DNA of 64,000 bases from Gaoshiqia sediminis (GTDB taxonomy: Bacteria; Bacteroidota; Bacteroidia; Bacteroidales; Prolixibacteraceae), in the NCBI RefSeq assembly GCF_025907915.1, contig NZ_JAPAAF010000002.1, forward strand, positions 1 to 64,000, in the 5' to 3' direction. Of this stretch, positions 16,002-24,745 are shown piece after piece. The stretch's first letter is position 1; every line of letters starts with the position of its first letter. The notes below the pieces were generated by a model. It ran no database searches, was not told where the DNA came from, and saw only the letters and a program-made list of their open reading frames with translations. The position numbers and the translations under genes are program-made.

Positions 16002-16703
16002 ATGAGAAGTTCAATAAAAAGACCGACAGAAGACGAATGTGATCTGTCTGGATTTCAACTATTCAAGAAACTAACTGACCAGGAATTTGCCCAACTGAAT
16101 TATGATAAAACATGTTCCTTATATAAAAAAGGGAGCATCATTTACCGGGAAGGAAGCCGTTTGACGGGTTTTTATTGTGTGACAAGGGGCGTTTTAAAGA
16201 TTTTTAAAACGGGTATCGACGGCAAGGAACAAATTATCAAGTTTGCAAAAAAAGGCGATATAGTTGCTTACCGCTCGTTGTTGAGCCAGGAATTGGCCTG
16301 CACGACCTCCAAAGTGATCGAGGAAGCCGTATTGTGCCACATCCCCTATCAAACGTTGTTGTTCCTGATTCAAAACAATTGGGAATTTTCGCACCACATG
16401 CTGCAAATTGTTTGCAAGGAATTGCGCGAGGCAAACGATTACATTACCGACATTGCCCAAAAAACCGTACGCGAACGGTTGGCCGAGGTGCTACTACTGC
16501 TGAAAGAAAGTTTTGAGCTCGATAACGCCAATACGCTGCAAATTTCGCTGACCCGCGAAGAACTGGCCAACATTGTTGGTACAGCTACGGAAAGTGTGAT
16601 CCGCCTGCTCTCGGAATTTAAACAAGATAAGCTGATTGAACTTCAGGGACGAAAGATAAAGCTCCTGAATATTCAGGCTTTGACGAAAGTTGCCAATCTG
16701 TAA
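16002..16703 (+). CDS. Crp/Fnr family transcriptional regulator
   Basis: A 233-residue regulator. The N-terminal cyclic-nucleotide-binding-like beta barrel (about 20-135) includes YKKGSIIYREGSRLTGFYCV and GDIVAYRSLL. A dimerisation helix follows, then a Crp-type HTH (about 165-225: LTREELANIVGTATESVIRLLSEF). Only scattered Cys occur (C13, C35, C57, C99, C107 and others), without the spaced N-terminal cluster of oxygen-sensing FNR, so the signal is unclear. The upstream region is shared with the divergent OsmC-family gene, suggesting redox or stress control. A terminator follows at once. Confidence 0.93.
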   Translation: MRSSIKRPTEDECDLSGFQLFKKLTDQEFAQLNYDKTCSLYKKGSIIYREGSRLTGFYCVTRGVLKIFKTGIDGKEQIIKFAKKGDIVAYRSLLSQELACTTSKVIEEAVLCHIPYQTLLFLIQNNWEFSHHMLQIVCKELREANDYITDIAQKTVRERLAEVLLLLKESFELDNANTLQISLTREELANIVGTATESVIRLLSEFKQDKLIELQGRKIKLLNIQALTKVANL

Positions 16704-16706
16704 GAG

Positions 16707-16730
16707 AAAGCCCGCCCAAAAGCGGGTTTT
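16707..16730 (+). terminator. Intrinsic terminator of the Crp/Fnr gene
   Basis: CCCGC-CCAAAA-GCGGG followed by TTTT, four bases past the stop codon. Confidence 0.75.
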
Positions 16731-16781
16731 ACTTTTATAGAAAATACCGGTTCCAAAAAGTAAAGGCCTTTAAAAGAAAAT

Positions 16782-17966
16782 TTAGTGCGTGATCCAATCC
16801 TCGGGGTTTAGCTTCTGGCTTTCTTTCCACACCTGAAATTTCAGAACGGTTTTATTCCCATCAGATTCATCGGTAAAAACAGAGCCGATTTCCTGCTTTA
16901 TTTCCACTTTTTGCCCGGCATTGACAAATACCTCCTTCAGATTGGAATAAACGCTCAAAAAGCTCCCGTGGCGGATAATAACGGCCATATTCCCTCCCGA
17001 AATGGCAAACACGCGGCTCACCTCGCCTCCAAATACGGCACGGGCCGGGGTGCCCTTCCGGGTGCTGATGTCGATACCATTGTTTTTTACCTGAATTTGC
17101 TTTAACACCGGGTGGGCATGTACGCCAAAACGTCCGGTTATAACGCCCCGCTCCACCGGCCAGGGGATGCGCCCCTTGTTTTTCTCAAAATCGGCGGCAA
17201 CCAATTGCTGTTCCGGGGTCAGCTGAAATTCGCCTTTGGCCTGCATTTTTCGGGTTTCTTCTTCCAGCATCCGCTGTATGGCCCGGTTCAGTTCTTCCTG
17301 TTCCTTTTCCTGCTCGCGCAACTTTTTCCGCAAATCCTGCTGTTTCAGCTTTAACGAAGACAAATACTGATCCTGCTCGCGTTTTTCATTTTCCAGCAAT
17401 TTCGTTTCTTCCCTTTTTCCCAGCAGCAGGTTTGCCTTTTGCTGCCGCTGCTTCTCCAACGAACTTATTTTTTGATCAATCAACCCACTTAGCGAAGTGA
17501 TGATTTCAGCCTGTGCTTTTCGATATTTGGCATATTGCCGCAAATACAAAAACCGTTTATAGGCTTGGTTCAGGTTATCGGCCGAAAGCAAAAATAGCAG
17601 TACATCGTAGCTGTTTTTGTTCTTTTGCGCAAATCTCACCATAGAGGCATATTCTTTCTTCAGCTCATCCAAATCGGATTTGAGCATGTTCACCACCTCC
17701 GTATTTTCAGCAATGTATCGATCAATGATATTCAGCTCTACGTTGATATTTCCGATAAAATCGTTCCGGGTTTGGATTTGACTGTTGATCAGCCGGAGCT
17801 TGTTGAGTGAGGCTTTTTCGTGCTTCCGGGCTTCTTCCAGCAGCGAAGACGTGTATTTCAAAGCTTGCTCGGCATCGGTTTTCTTTTTGCGCAAATCCGT
17901 CAGCGATTGGCCCTGGGCCGACCACAGCGCTAAAACAAAAACAAAACCGAAAACCAGTCGCTTCAT
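16782..17966 (-). CDS. EnvC-like protein with coiled coil and degenerate LytM/M23 domain
   Basis: A 394-residue exported protein: signal peptide (to about AQG, residue 20), long coiled coil (about 22-245) and C-terminal LytM/M23 domain (about 275-394). The zinc ligands of active M23 peptidases are mostly lost: the His of HxxxD is Asn295 (NNGID, Asp299 kept), the His of YxHL is Asn (YSNL), and HLHF reads VLKFQ. That is the pattern of E. coli EnvC, which does not cut peptidoglycan but activates amidases at the septum. I infer a cell-separation role. It is the last of a four-gene unit after dut, a TPR lipoprotein and a DUF4292 lipoprotein, an order common in Bacteroidetes. Confidence 0.92.
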   Translation of the reverse strand: MKRLVFGFVFVLALWSAQGQSLTDLRKKKTDAEQALKYTSSLLEEARKHEKASLNKLRLINSQIQTRNDFIGNINVELNIIDRYIAENTEVVNMLKSDLDELKKEYASMVRFAQKNKNSYDVLLFLLSADNLNQAYKRFLYLRQYAKYRKAQAEIITSLSGLIDQKISSLEKQRQQKANLLLGKREETKLLENEKREQDQYLSSLKLKQQDLRKKLREQEKEQEELNRAIQRMLEEETRKMQAKGEFQLTPEQQLVAADFEKNKGRIPWPVERGVITGRFGVHAHPVLKQIQVKNNGIDISTRKGTPARAVFGGEVSRVFAISGGNMAVIIRHGSFLSVYSNLKEVFVNAGQKVEIKQEIGSVFTDESDGNKTVLKFQVWKESQKLNPEDWITH

Positions 17967-17978
17967 GTCATTATCCGG

Positions 17979-18854
17979 CTAATTCACCTGTTTGTACTTT
18001 CCCGGAATGTTGAAATTGATGTCCGGATCATTTTCGGTCGAAAATTTACTGAGTTTCAATTTCATCTTCAAATCGTTTTCCGGGCTTATAAAGTGAACAT
18101 CAATACTACCCGGGTACAATTGTTTTTCAACGGGCACAAAATCGTCGAAATCAACTTGTACTTTCCGGCTATTAAGGGGATCGTCGAGAATGATTTTTCT
18201 CACTTTAAACGTTTTGGGATCAACGTACAAATACTGAACAACAAAGTCTTCCTCATCCAATTTTTTCAGGTACCGATCAATTTTTTCCTCTTTTCCTTTG
18301 CGCTGAATTTTTCCCAATTTTCGGTTTTTCAGCGATTGCAGCACATACATGCCCGAATCAGTATAAGACACGAATTCTTTGAAATCGTTGTCTTTCGGAT
18401 CATCACGGTATGAAAAAACATCATTGGTGATAATGGACTGGACCACATCAAAATCGATATCGGCGCTGATAAATTTTTCCAGAAAAGCATAGTCTCCCAG
18501 AAAGTAATTCTTTTCCAAAAAGTTGACCATTTTCACACTGTCAGGGCTCAGCAGCAATCGCGCCACTGGGATATTCATTTTACTGACGTTCATGAAGATG
18601 TAATTATCCTGCTCCCATTTCAAACTGGCCCGAAAAGAGGTTTTATTGCCTGGCGTTTCGTATTGACAGGCAATTCGCCTGATATCCAAACTACTGTGAT
18701 CAAAAGCATTCTCCTCGATACTGCGGATCAGTTTGTTCGAGCTCACTGGTCGCAGTTTTTCAACCATCAGGGTTTTGGGCGCCCGGCACGAAGCCATGAC
18801 CAACAGAAACAACCCAACAAGCCACAGGCTATTTTTAAAAGATCTCTTTTTCAA
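17979..18854 (-). CDS. DUF4292 family lipoprotein
   Basis: A 291-residue protein with a lipoprotein signal (LFLLVMASC, lipidation at Cys23) and a beta-rich body resembling the LolA/LolB-like fold expected for DUF4292. It lies 12 bp before the EnvC-like gene and only 2 bp after the TPR lipoprotein gene. Its place between those genes is conserved in Bacteroidetes and suggests an envelope-assembly role, possibly lipoprotein or lipid handling. Function not established. Confidence 0.87.
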   Translation of the reverse strand: MKKRSFKNSLWLVGLFLLVMASCRAPKTLMVEKLRPVSSNKLIRSIEENAFDHSSLDIRRIACQYETPGNKTSFRASLKWEQDNYIFMNVSKMNIPVARLLLSPDSVKMVNFLEKNYFLGDYAFLEKFISADIDFDVVQSIITNDVFSYRDDPKDNDFKEFVSYTDSGMYVLQSLKNRKLGKIQRKGKEEKIDRYLKKLDEEDFVVQYLYVDPKTFKVRKIILDDPLNSRKVQVDFDDFVPVEKQLYPGSIDVHFISPENDLKMKLKLSKFSTENDPDINFNIPGKYKQVN

Positions 18855-18856
18855 GG

Positions 18857-20614
18857 CTATTCGTTACTTTCAATAAAGCGTGATTCTTTCACTTTTTGTT
18901 CCAGCACAGCTGAACCATCTCCCAGTTCCAAAGCTTTTTCCCAGTTTGCCAGGGCCTTTTCTTTTTCTCCCAGCATGTACAGAATATCGCCATAATGTTC
19001 AACCAGCACAGCATTTTCGTCGCCGCCGTTCTCCAAAGCCGTCTCGATGTAAAATTTGGCCAAACTGTAGTCCTTTCGTTTAAAAAGCACCCAGGCATGG
19101 GTATCCAAATACGTGGGGTTGGTGGGGTTGGCCTGCACCACACGGTTGCTCAGGCGCTCGGCTTTGTCCAGGTCTTCTCCGCGCAACGACAGATAGTAGG
19201 CATAATTGTTCAGTGCCATAAAATTGTCGGGGTCAAGCTTGATTACTTCGTCAAATGCTTTGAAAGCCTGTTCTACCTGGTTCAGTTTATAATACGCTTC
19301 GGCCCGGTAAATTTCGAATTGAATTTTCAACATCGAATTATCCAGAATGTATGGTTCTCCTTCCTCCATCACGGTCAAGGCTTCCTCATATTTTTGCAGT
19401 TGAAGGGCTGCAACGGCATTCAGGGCATACGACACAGCTTGGTTCGGAAAAAGTTCAATCGCCTGCTTGCTGTCGGTAAACAAGGTCTCAAAATCATGCA
19501 AGTCGTTGCTCAAAAACATCAGTTGCTGCCAGATCACAAAACTACTGGGATCGGTTTCGAGGTATTTGCGCAAATAATCGCGCGCCTCCGTCAGTTTATT
19601 TTGCCGGATAAAATAATCGGCATAAATCGTAAACATCCGGTTATCATCGGGGTACTCCTCAAACAAGATGGCCAGCATTTCCGAAATTTGCGCATCGGTC
19701 CAATCCGAATTTTCCGGATCAGCCGTTTGCATCATATAATATTGAATCTTGGTTTCAGCATCCAATTCCTCATTCTTAAAGGCCAGCTTAATATGCTCAA
19801 AAGCCTGGTTAAAATCGCCCTCTGCCTGATAATAACCGGCCAGCGAAAAGTGTACAAATCCATTGTCCGGGGCAATTTCCAGGATCTTATTGAAATATTT
19901 CAGCGTATTTTCTTTATCACCCTGCGACTGGTAGAATTCGGCCAGCAGTCCGTAATATTGAGGTTCCTGCGGATTGAAAGCAATCAATTTTTCAAGCTCT
20001 TCCAACGCTTTTTCGGGTTTTCCCCAATCCATGTAAATTTGCTGTTTGGCCACCGAAAGCTGGTCGCTCAGCCCAATTTCCTCTTCCAACTTATTGTAGG
20101 CTTCGATAGCGTCCTGATACTTTTCGGCCATGCCCAGCAAAACCGCTTTGGAATATAAAAATTCCAGATTTTCGGGTTCCAGCTTGCACAACTTCTCATA
20201 AATGGCGGCAGCCTCGATAAATTGTTTGCGCTGCTGGTAAACCTGTGCCAGCAACAATTTGTACCATTTATTTGAATCATCGATGGAAGTTGCCTTTTCC
20301 AGCAAAAGGGCGGCGCTGGTTAGGTCTTTGTTAGCGTAATGAATGTTGGCCATTTCGTACATGGCCACCGCCGAATTGGGATCGATTTCGAGACAGCGCG
20401 AAAAGATGGAAGCGGCATTAGACGCATTGCCCAGTTTTTTCTGTTTCAGGCCTTCGATGAAAAGGTACTCAAATTCGTTTTGCTGATCTTCGGTTAGCAA
20501 AGTTTGCTGTATTGTTGGCTTTTCAACCGGACTTTCGGCGATTGGTTTGGTTGTTCCGCACGAAGCCAGCAAGAAACCGGTCAACAAAAAATATCCTGTT
20601 TTTCTTAAATTCAT
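18857..20614 (-). CDS. TPR-repeat lipoprotein
   Basis: A 585-residue protein with a lipobox (FLLASC, lipidation at Cys19) and about ten tetratricopeptide repeats across the rest, for example ASIFSRCLEIDPNSAVAMYEMANIH and AFKAFDEVIKLDPDNFMALNNYAYYL. TPR proteins act as scaffolds; this one would sit in the periplasm or on the outer membrane. It begins 9 bp after dut and its stop is 2 bp before the DUF4292 gene, so the three are co-transcribed. Confidence 0.92.
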   Translation of the reverse strand: MNLRKTGYFLLTGFLLASCGTTKPIAESPVEKPTIQQTLLTEDQQNEFEYLFIEGLKQKKLGNASNAASIFSRCLEIDPNSAVAMYEMANIHYANKDLTSAALLLEKATSIDDSNKWYKLLLAQVYQQRKQFIEAAAIYEKLCKLEPENLEFLYSKAVLLGMAEKYQDAIEAYNKLEEEIGLSDQLSVAKQQIYMDWGKPEKALEELEKLIAFNPQEPQYYGLLAEFYQSQGDKENTLKYFNKILEIAPDNGFVHFSLAGYYQAEGDFNQAFEHIKLAFKNEELDAETKIQYYMMQTADPENSDWTDAQISEMLAILFEEYPDDNRMFTIYADYFIRQNKLTEARDYLRKYLETDPSSFVIWQQLMFLSNDLHDFETLFTDSKQAIELFPNQAVSYALNAVAALQLQKYEEALTVMEEGEPYILDNSMLKIQFEIYRAEAYYKLNQVEQAFKAFDEVIKLDPDNFMALNNYAYYLSLRGEDLDKAERLSNRVVQANPTNPTYLDTHAWVLFKRKDYSLAKFYIETALENGGDENAVLVEHYGDILYMLGEKEKALANWEKALELGDGSAVLEQKVKESRFIESNE

Positions 20615-20623
20615 CCTGCTGTT

Positions 20624-21058
20624 TTAGTTTTTCCCGGTATGGCCGAAACCTCCTGCGCCACGCTCTGTTTCTTCCAAAATTTCAACATCTTGCCACGAGA
20701 TGGTTTCGTGTTTGGCAATCACCATTTGGCAAATCCGCTCGCCGTGTTCAATGACAAAATCCACATTCGATAAGTTGATCAGGATAACACCAATTTCGCC
20801 CCGGTAATCGGCATCGATGGTCCCCGGTGAATTCAGCACGGTAATCCCTTTTTTCAGGGCTAAGCCACTACGCGGCCGAACTTGCGCTTCATAACCCACA
20901 GGCAGCTCAATGAACAAGCCTGTTGGCACTAAAATACGTTCCAGCGGTTTTAACCGGATGGGTTCATCCAAATTTGCCCGTAAATCCATTCCGGCTGAAT
21001 GGGTTGTACTGTAAGCAGGTAGCGGGTTTTTCGAGCGGTTGACAATTTTTATCTTCAT
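20624..21058 (-). CDS. dut: dUTP diphosphatase (dUTPase)
   Basis: A 144-residue trimeric dUTPase that hydrolyses dUTP to dUMP and PPi, keeping uracil out of DNA. The five motifs are present: [43 protein letters not shown] and the C-terminal [10 protein letters not shown]. The start is the ATG of [13 protein letters not shown] five codons upstream is rejected because the TATCTTTG -7 element at 21078-21085 would place the transcript start near it. First gene of the dut / TPR / DUF4292 / EnvC unit. Confidence 0.96.
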   Translation of the reverse strand: MKIKIVNRSKNPLPAYSTTHSAGMDLRANLDEPIRLKPLERILVPTGLFIELPVGYEAQVRPRSGLALKKGITVLNSPGTIDADYRGEIGVILINLSNVDFVIEHGERICQMVIAKHETISWQDVEILEETERGAGGFGHTGKN

Positions 21059-21077
21059 ATGCAGTTTTTTCAATCGG

Positions 21078-21085
21078 CAAAGATA
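21078..21085 (-). promoter_or_regulatory. -7 element TATCTTTG for dut
   Basis: Perfect TAnnTTTG match 20 bp before the ATG at 21058. Confidence 0.55.
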
Positions 21086-21133
21086 GAGAAATATCCGCTA
21101 GCCATTGCCTTTCATTCAATCAATTAACAATAT

Positions 21134-22270
21134 TTATAACTCTTCCAGAAAGAGCAGCTTTTCCATAATCTTATCGGAAATAAACAATCCTTCTGTCGTT
21201 AACTTGTAACAGCCATTGGCAAAAATCACATGACCGCTAGCCAAAAACGGTTGTACTTCCTTTTTAAAATGAAACAGAAAAGATTCGCCAAAATGATCAG
21301 ACAGGTAATTTTCGGAAATGCCCCAGATGGTACGCAACGTAGTGATCATGTAATCGTTATACTGATCCTGTACGCTCAAAACCTCGTGCTCCCAATAAGG
21401 AAGGCCGAGTTCCAACCCGTTTAGGTATTTCTTCAAACTGGAAACGTTCCAACGGCGGGTTTTTTGGTCGAATGAATGGGCTGAAGGCCCGAAACCCAAG
21501 TAACTCTTCCGCTCCCAATAGGCCTTGTTGTGGCGTGAATAAAGGCCATCCCGTGCAAAATTGGAGATTTCGTAGTGTTCAAAACCAGCTTCTTCCAGCA
21601 TACTTTTCAGTAATTTAAACTGGTCAAAACTCAGCTGGTCGGGTAATTCCTTAACCTTCCCGCTTTTCAGGTAATCGTAAAATACGGTGCCTTCGTGATA
21701 CGTTAAATGGTACGCCGAAATATGCTGAACCTGCAACGAAATGGCCTTTTCAACGTTCAGTTGCCACAGTTCCAGCGTTTGGTTCGGAAGACCATAAATC
21801 AAATCGATGCTGATATTGCTGAAACCAGCCTCCTGAGCCGCTCTAACCGATTTTACGGCTTGATCTCCATTGTGGCGGCGGTTCATGCTTTTCAGGTCGC
21901 TGTCGGCAAAAGATTGTGTGCCGATACTCAGGCGGTTCACCGGGGTTTCGTTCAATCCATTCAGAAAGAGGGCGGTCAGGTCGTCGGGGTTCGCTTCGAG
22001 GGTAATTTCGCAATCGGCAGGTAACTGAAAACAGGCAGAAACAAGGTCAAGAATATCCCTAATTTCGCTGACTTTCAATACGGAAGGAGTTCCTCCGCCA
22101 AAATAGATGCTGTTGATCCTCTCCTGCCCCAGTTCATGCTTGCGCTGGATGATTTCCTTCTTCAAGGCCGACAAAAAATCTACCCGCGCGCCAAAATCGG
22201 TGGATTTATAAAAATCGCAGTAATAACATTTGGTTTTGCAAAATGGGATATGAATATAAATCCCGGCCAT
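21134..22270 (-). CDS. hemW: Radical SAM heme chaperone HemW
   Basis: A 378-residue radical SAM protein of the HemN-like/HemW family, which binds heme and delivers it to target proteins; it is often misnamed coproporphyrinogen oxidase. The [4Fe-4S] motif is CKTKCYYCDF near residue 11, in the HemW form CxxxCxxC. The typical YFGGGTPS follows, as do EANPDD, SIGTQSF and the SIDLIYGLPNQT block, with a HemN C-terminal domain (SYLGFGPSAHSF). The ATG at 22270 gives the family's usual N-terminus (AGIYIHIPFC). Confidence 0.95.
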   Translation of the reverse strand: MAGIYIHIPFCKTKCYYCDFYKSTDFGARVDFLSALKKEIIQRKHELGQERINSIYFGGGTPSVLKVSEIRDILDLVSACFQLPADCEITLEANPDDLTALFLNGLNETPVNRLSIGTQSFADSDLKSMNRRHNGDQAVKSVRAAQEAGFSNISIDLIYGLPNQTLELWQLNVEKAISLQVQHISAYHLTYHEGTVFYDYLKSGKVKELPDQLSFDQFKLLKSMLEEAGFEHYEISNFARDGLYSRHNKAYWERKSYLGFGPSAHSFDQKTRRWNVSSLKKYLNGLELGLPYWEHEVLSVQDQYNDYMITTLRTIWGISENYLSDHFGESFLFHFKKEVQPFLASGHVIFANGCYKLTTEGLFISDKIMEKLLFLEEL

Positions 22271-22365
22271 GGCAACGTTTTAAGTGAAATATTCGAGAAT
22301 AATTATTCCGGGAAATCGTTTCAGTCTGACAATCAGCAAAACCGCTCAGCCCCTGATACCACGAA

Positions 22366-22809
22366 TTAAAGTTTGATCAACTCTTCGTGCCCTTTCATGT
22401 CGCCAATGATTTTGGCGATGGATGTTTGCGAATAAAACTCCATTAGTTCGTTACGCACCTCGCTGAAACGGCCATGAACGGCACAAGGTTTACCATTTGC
22501 ATGATTTGTAGAGCAGGGTTCGAGGCTGATCAGGCAGTTTTTGAAAAAATCCTCGCCATCGATGGTTTTAACGATATCGTACAACGATATTTCCTCGGCC
22601 GGTTTGCCCAGTCCAAATCCCCCATTTGGCCCCTTGGTAGAGGACAAAATTTTCTGCTTCACCAGATTTTGCAGGATTTTTCCAAGAAAAGGCGTTGGAA
22701 TGTCCAGATCGCCGGCAATTTTTTTGATGCCGATCTTTTCGCCGTTTTCACTGAATTTTCCGAGATAAATTAAAGCGCGAATAGCGTATTTACAGGTATT
22801 TGAAAGCAT
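22366..22809 (-). CDS. Rrf2 family transcriptional regulator
   Basis: A 147-residue winged-helix regulator (TCKYAIRALIYLG, IPTPFLGKILQNLVKQKIL, STKGPNGGFGL). Three Cys in the IscR/NsrR position (CLISLEPC then CAVH, spaced 6 and 9 residues) could hold an Fe-S cluster, so it may sense NO, oxygen or cluster status. It begins 3 bp after a LutB-like Fe-S protein gene and is likely co-transcribed with it, so it may regulate its own unit. Confidence 0.92.
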   Translation of the reverse strand: MLSNTCKYAIRALIYLGKFSENGEKIGIKKIAGDLDIPTPFLGKILQNLVKQKILSSTKGPNGGFGLGKPAEEISLYDIVKTIDGEDFFKNCLISLEPCSTNHANGKPCAVHGRFSEVRNELMEFYSQTSIAKIIGDMKGHEELIKL

Positions 22810-22812
22810 AGT

Positions 22813-24183
22813 TCACGGTTTTGATTTCCATTGCTGGCTAAACGATTTCTCTGCGAATTTTGGTAGTTCTTTCTGATCGCCCAAGGCATTTTTGCCCAAC
22901 AGGCCAAGCTTATTCTTCAGGTTTCCGCCAACGGCATCCAAGCGGCTGCGTTTGCTGAATGCATATTCAAAAGCTTTCATGCCCATGTTCCAGGCAAAAG
23001 TCCCGTTGCCCTGTTTCACGGCATCGCGACGGTTGAACAGCAAAAGATTGTGCAAAGGTATTTTTACCGGGCAAACTTCGGTACATTTTCCGCAAACCGA
23101 ACAAGCCGAGCTAAGATGGTTATAATCGGAAAAACCTTTTAAAAATGGCGTAATTACCGAACCGATCGGCCCGCTGTAAGTAGCTGCATATGTATAACCG
23201 CCCACATTTTTATAGATCGGGCAGGCATTCAGGCAAGCTCCGCAACGAATACATTTTAACGCCAAATATTGCTCGTCGTGCCGGTACAATTCGCTCCGGT
23301 TGTTATCGAGCAGAATAACATACATTTTTTCAGGGCCATCGGTTTCTCCCGTCTTCTTGGGCCCGGTTACAATGCTGTTGTAAACCGTTACCTGCTGACC
23401 GGTTCCATGTGCGGCCAGCAAGGGCCAGAGCAATCCCAGATCTTTCAGCGAAGGCACAATTTTCTCGATACCCGCGATAGCAATGTGCACCTTAGGAAAT
23501 GAAAAGGTCATCATCGCATTTCCTTCATTTTCGGTGAGCGCAATGCCTCCGATATCAGCAATGAGAAAATTGGAACCGGTAACACCAATGTCGGCATTTA
23601 CAAACTTGTTGCGCAGCAATTTACGCACATAAGCTGTCAGAAACTCAGGGGTACTTTTCTCGGGCGTATCAAACTTTTCGTGGAACAGTTCAGCAATATC
23701 TTCCTTGGATTTATGCATGGCCGGAGTCACGATGTGGTAGGGCTTTTCACCGGCAATCTGCACGATGTATTCACCCAAATCGGTTTCCAGCGATTCAATG
23801 CCCAAGTGCTCCACATGTTCGTTCAAATCTATTTCCTCGGTGGTCATCGACTTACTTTTCACCAAGAGTTTAGCCTGATTCTGCTGAAGAATTTTCTGAA
23901 CAGCAGAAATGGCTTCATCTCCGTTTTCAGCCCAAATCACTTCAGCACCGTTGGCAGTGATGTTTTTTTCAAACTGCAGGAGATATTCATGTAGGTTGTT
24001 GATCGCCTTTTCCTTGATAAAGGAACCGCGCTCTTTGGCCAGTTCCAGGTTGGAGTAGCGCTTTTTACCCCGGTCAACAGCCTGGTCGTACCGCGAAATA
24101 TTGAAGCGGATAGTTGCCCGGTGTTTTTTGTCGAAGGCAATCTTATCTGCAGCCATTATGAAGTTTTGTTTTACAACCGACAT
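22813..24183 (-). CDS. LutB/LldF-like iron-sulfur protein (lactate utilisation)
   Basis: A 456-residue protein with an LUD domain (about 60-290) and two [4Fe-4S] ferredoxin-type motifs: CIRCGACLNACPIY and CSVCGKCTEVCPVK (about 305-375). In LutABC it passes electrons during L-lactate oxidation to pyruvate. No LutA (CCG-domain) or LutC partner lies nearby, so partners may be elsewhere or the role may differ. It starts 3 bp after rpiB and ends 3 bp before the Rrf2 gene, forming an rpiB / lutB-like / rrf2 unit. An internal ATG (residue 10) is an alternative start. Confidence 0.9.
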   Translation of the reverse strand: MSVVKQNFIMAADKIAFDKKHRATIRFNISRYDQAVDRGKKRYSNLELAKERGSFIKEKAINNLHEYLLQFEKNITANGAEVIWAENGDEAISAVQKILQQNQAKLLVKSKSMTTEEIDLNEHVEHLGIESLETDLGEYIVQIAGEKPYHIVTPAMHKSKEDIAELFHEKFDTPEKSTPEFLTAYVRKLLRNKFVNADIGVTGSNFLIADIGGIALTENEGNAMMTFSFPKVHIAIAGIEKIVPSLKDLGLLWPLLAAHGTGQQVTVYNSIVTGPKKTGETDGPEKMYVILLDNNRSELYRHDEQYLALKCIRCGACLNACPIYKNVGGYTYAATYSGPIGSVITPFLKGFSDYNHLSSACSVCGKCTEVCPVKIPLHNLLLFNRRDAVKQGNGTFAWNMGMKAFEYAFSKRSRLDAVGGNLKNKLGLLGKNALGDQKELPKFAEKSFSQQWKSKP

Positions 24184-24186
24184 AGC

Positions 24187-24618
24187 TTACGAGATTGGAA
24201 TTTTATCAATTCGGCGTTGGTGGCGTCCACCTTCAAAATCGGTAGAAATAAAGGTTTTCACAATCATGATGGCCTCTTCGTCGGTGATAAAACGGGCCGG
24301 AAGGGCACAAACATTGGCATCGTTGTGCAAACGGGCCAAAGCTGCAATTTCGGGCTTCCAGCAAATGGCCGAACGTATTTTCTGGTGCTTGTTGGCAACA
24401 ATGTTGATGCCGTTTCCGCTGCCACACAGCGTAATTCCCAAATCGAATTCCCCATTTTCAACGGCCAGCGCCATCGGATGGGCAAAGTCCGGATAATCGG
24501 AACTTTCGGCCGAAAACGCGCCATAATCATGATATTCAATCCCTTTTTCTTCCAGATAACTTTTAACGACCTGTTTTCTTTCAAACCCAGCATGATCGGA
24601 GGCCAGAGCAATTTTCAT
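24187..24618 (-). CDS. rpiB: Ribose-5-phosphate isomerase B
   Basis: A 143-residue RpiB/LacA/LacB-family isomerase interconverting ribose 5-phosphate and ribulose 5-phosphate in the pentose phosphate pathway. Seen: ASDHAGFERK at the N-terminus, the catalytic Cys in LCGSGNGINI and the DANVCALPAR segment. The ATG giving MKIALASDH is used; the frame is open to a TTG six codons upstream. First gene of a tight unit with the LutB-like and Rrf2 genes. Confidence 0.95.
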   Translation of the reverse strand: MKIALASDHAGFERKQVVKSYLEEKGIEYHDYGAFSAESSDYPDFAHPMALAVENGEFDLGITLCGSGNGINIVANKHQKIRSAICWKPEIAALARLHNDANVCALPARFITDEEAIMIVKTFISTDFEGGRHQRRIDKIPIS

Positions 24619-24709
24619 ATCTTTCAATTTTTGCAAGTTACAGCGTTCGGTGCATCATTCCAGAGAATCGGTTCAGCGCACCTTATCATTTTTTATCCTT
24701 TTACGAAAA

Positions 24710-24717
24710 CAAAAATA
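24710..24717 (-). promoter_or_regulatory. -7 element TATTTTTG upstream of rpiB
   Basis: Perfect TAnnTTTG match, predicting a leader of about 85 nt to the rpiB ATG. Confidence 0.4.
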
Positions 24718-24745
24718 ATACTAAAAAGTATTTATTTGATGAATA

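Noticed and set aside
18995-20158. 387-codon open frame antisense to the TPR lipoprotein gene
   Set aside because: It is a shadow of regular TPR codon patterns; the sense protein has a lipobox and repeats.
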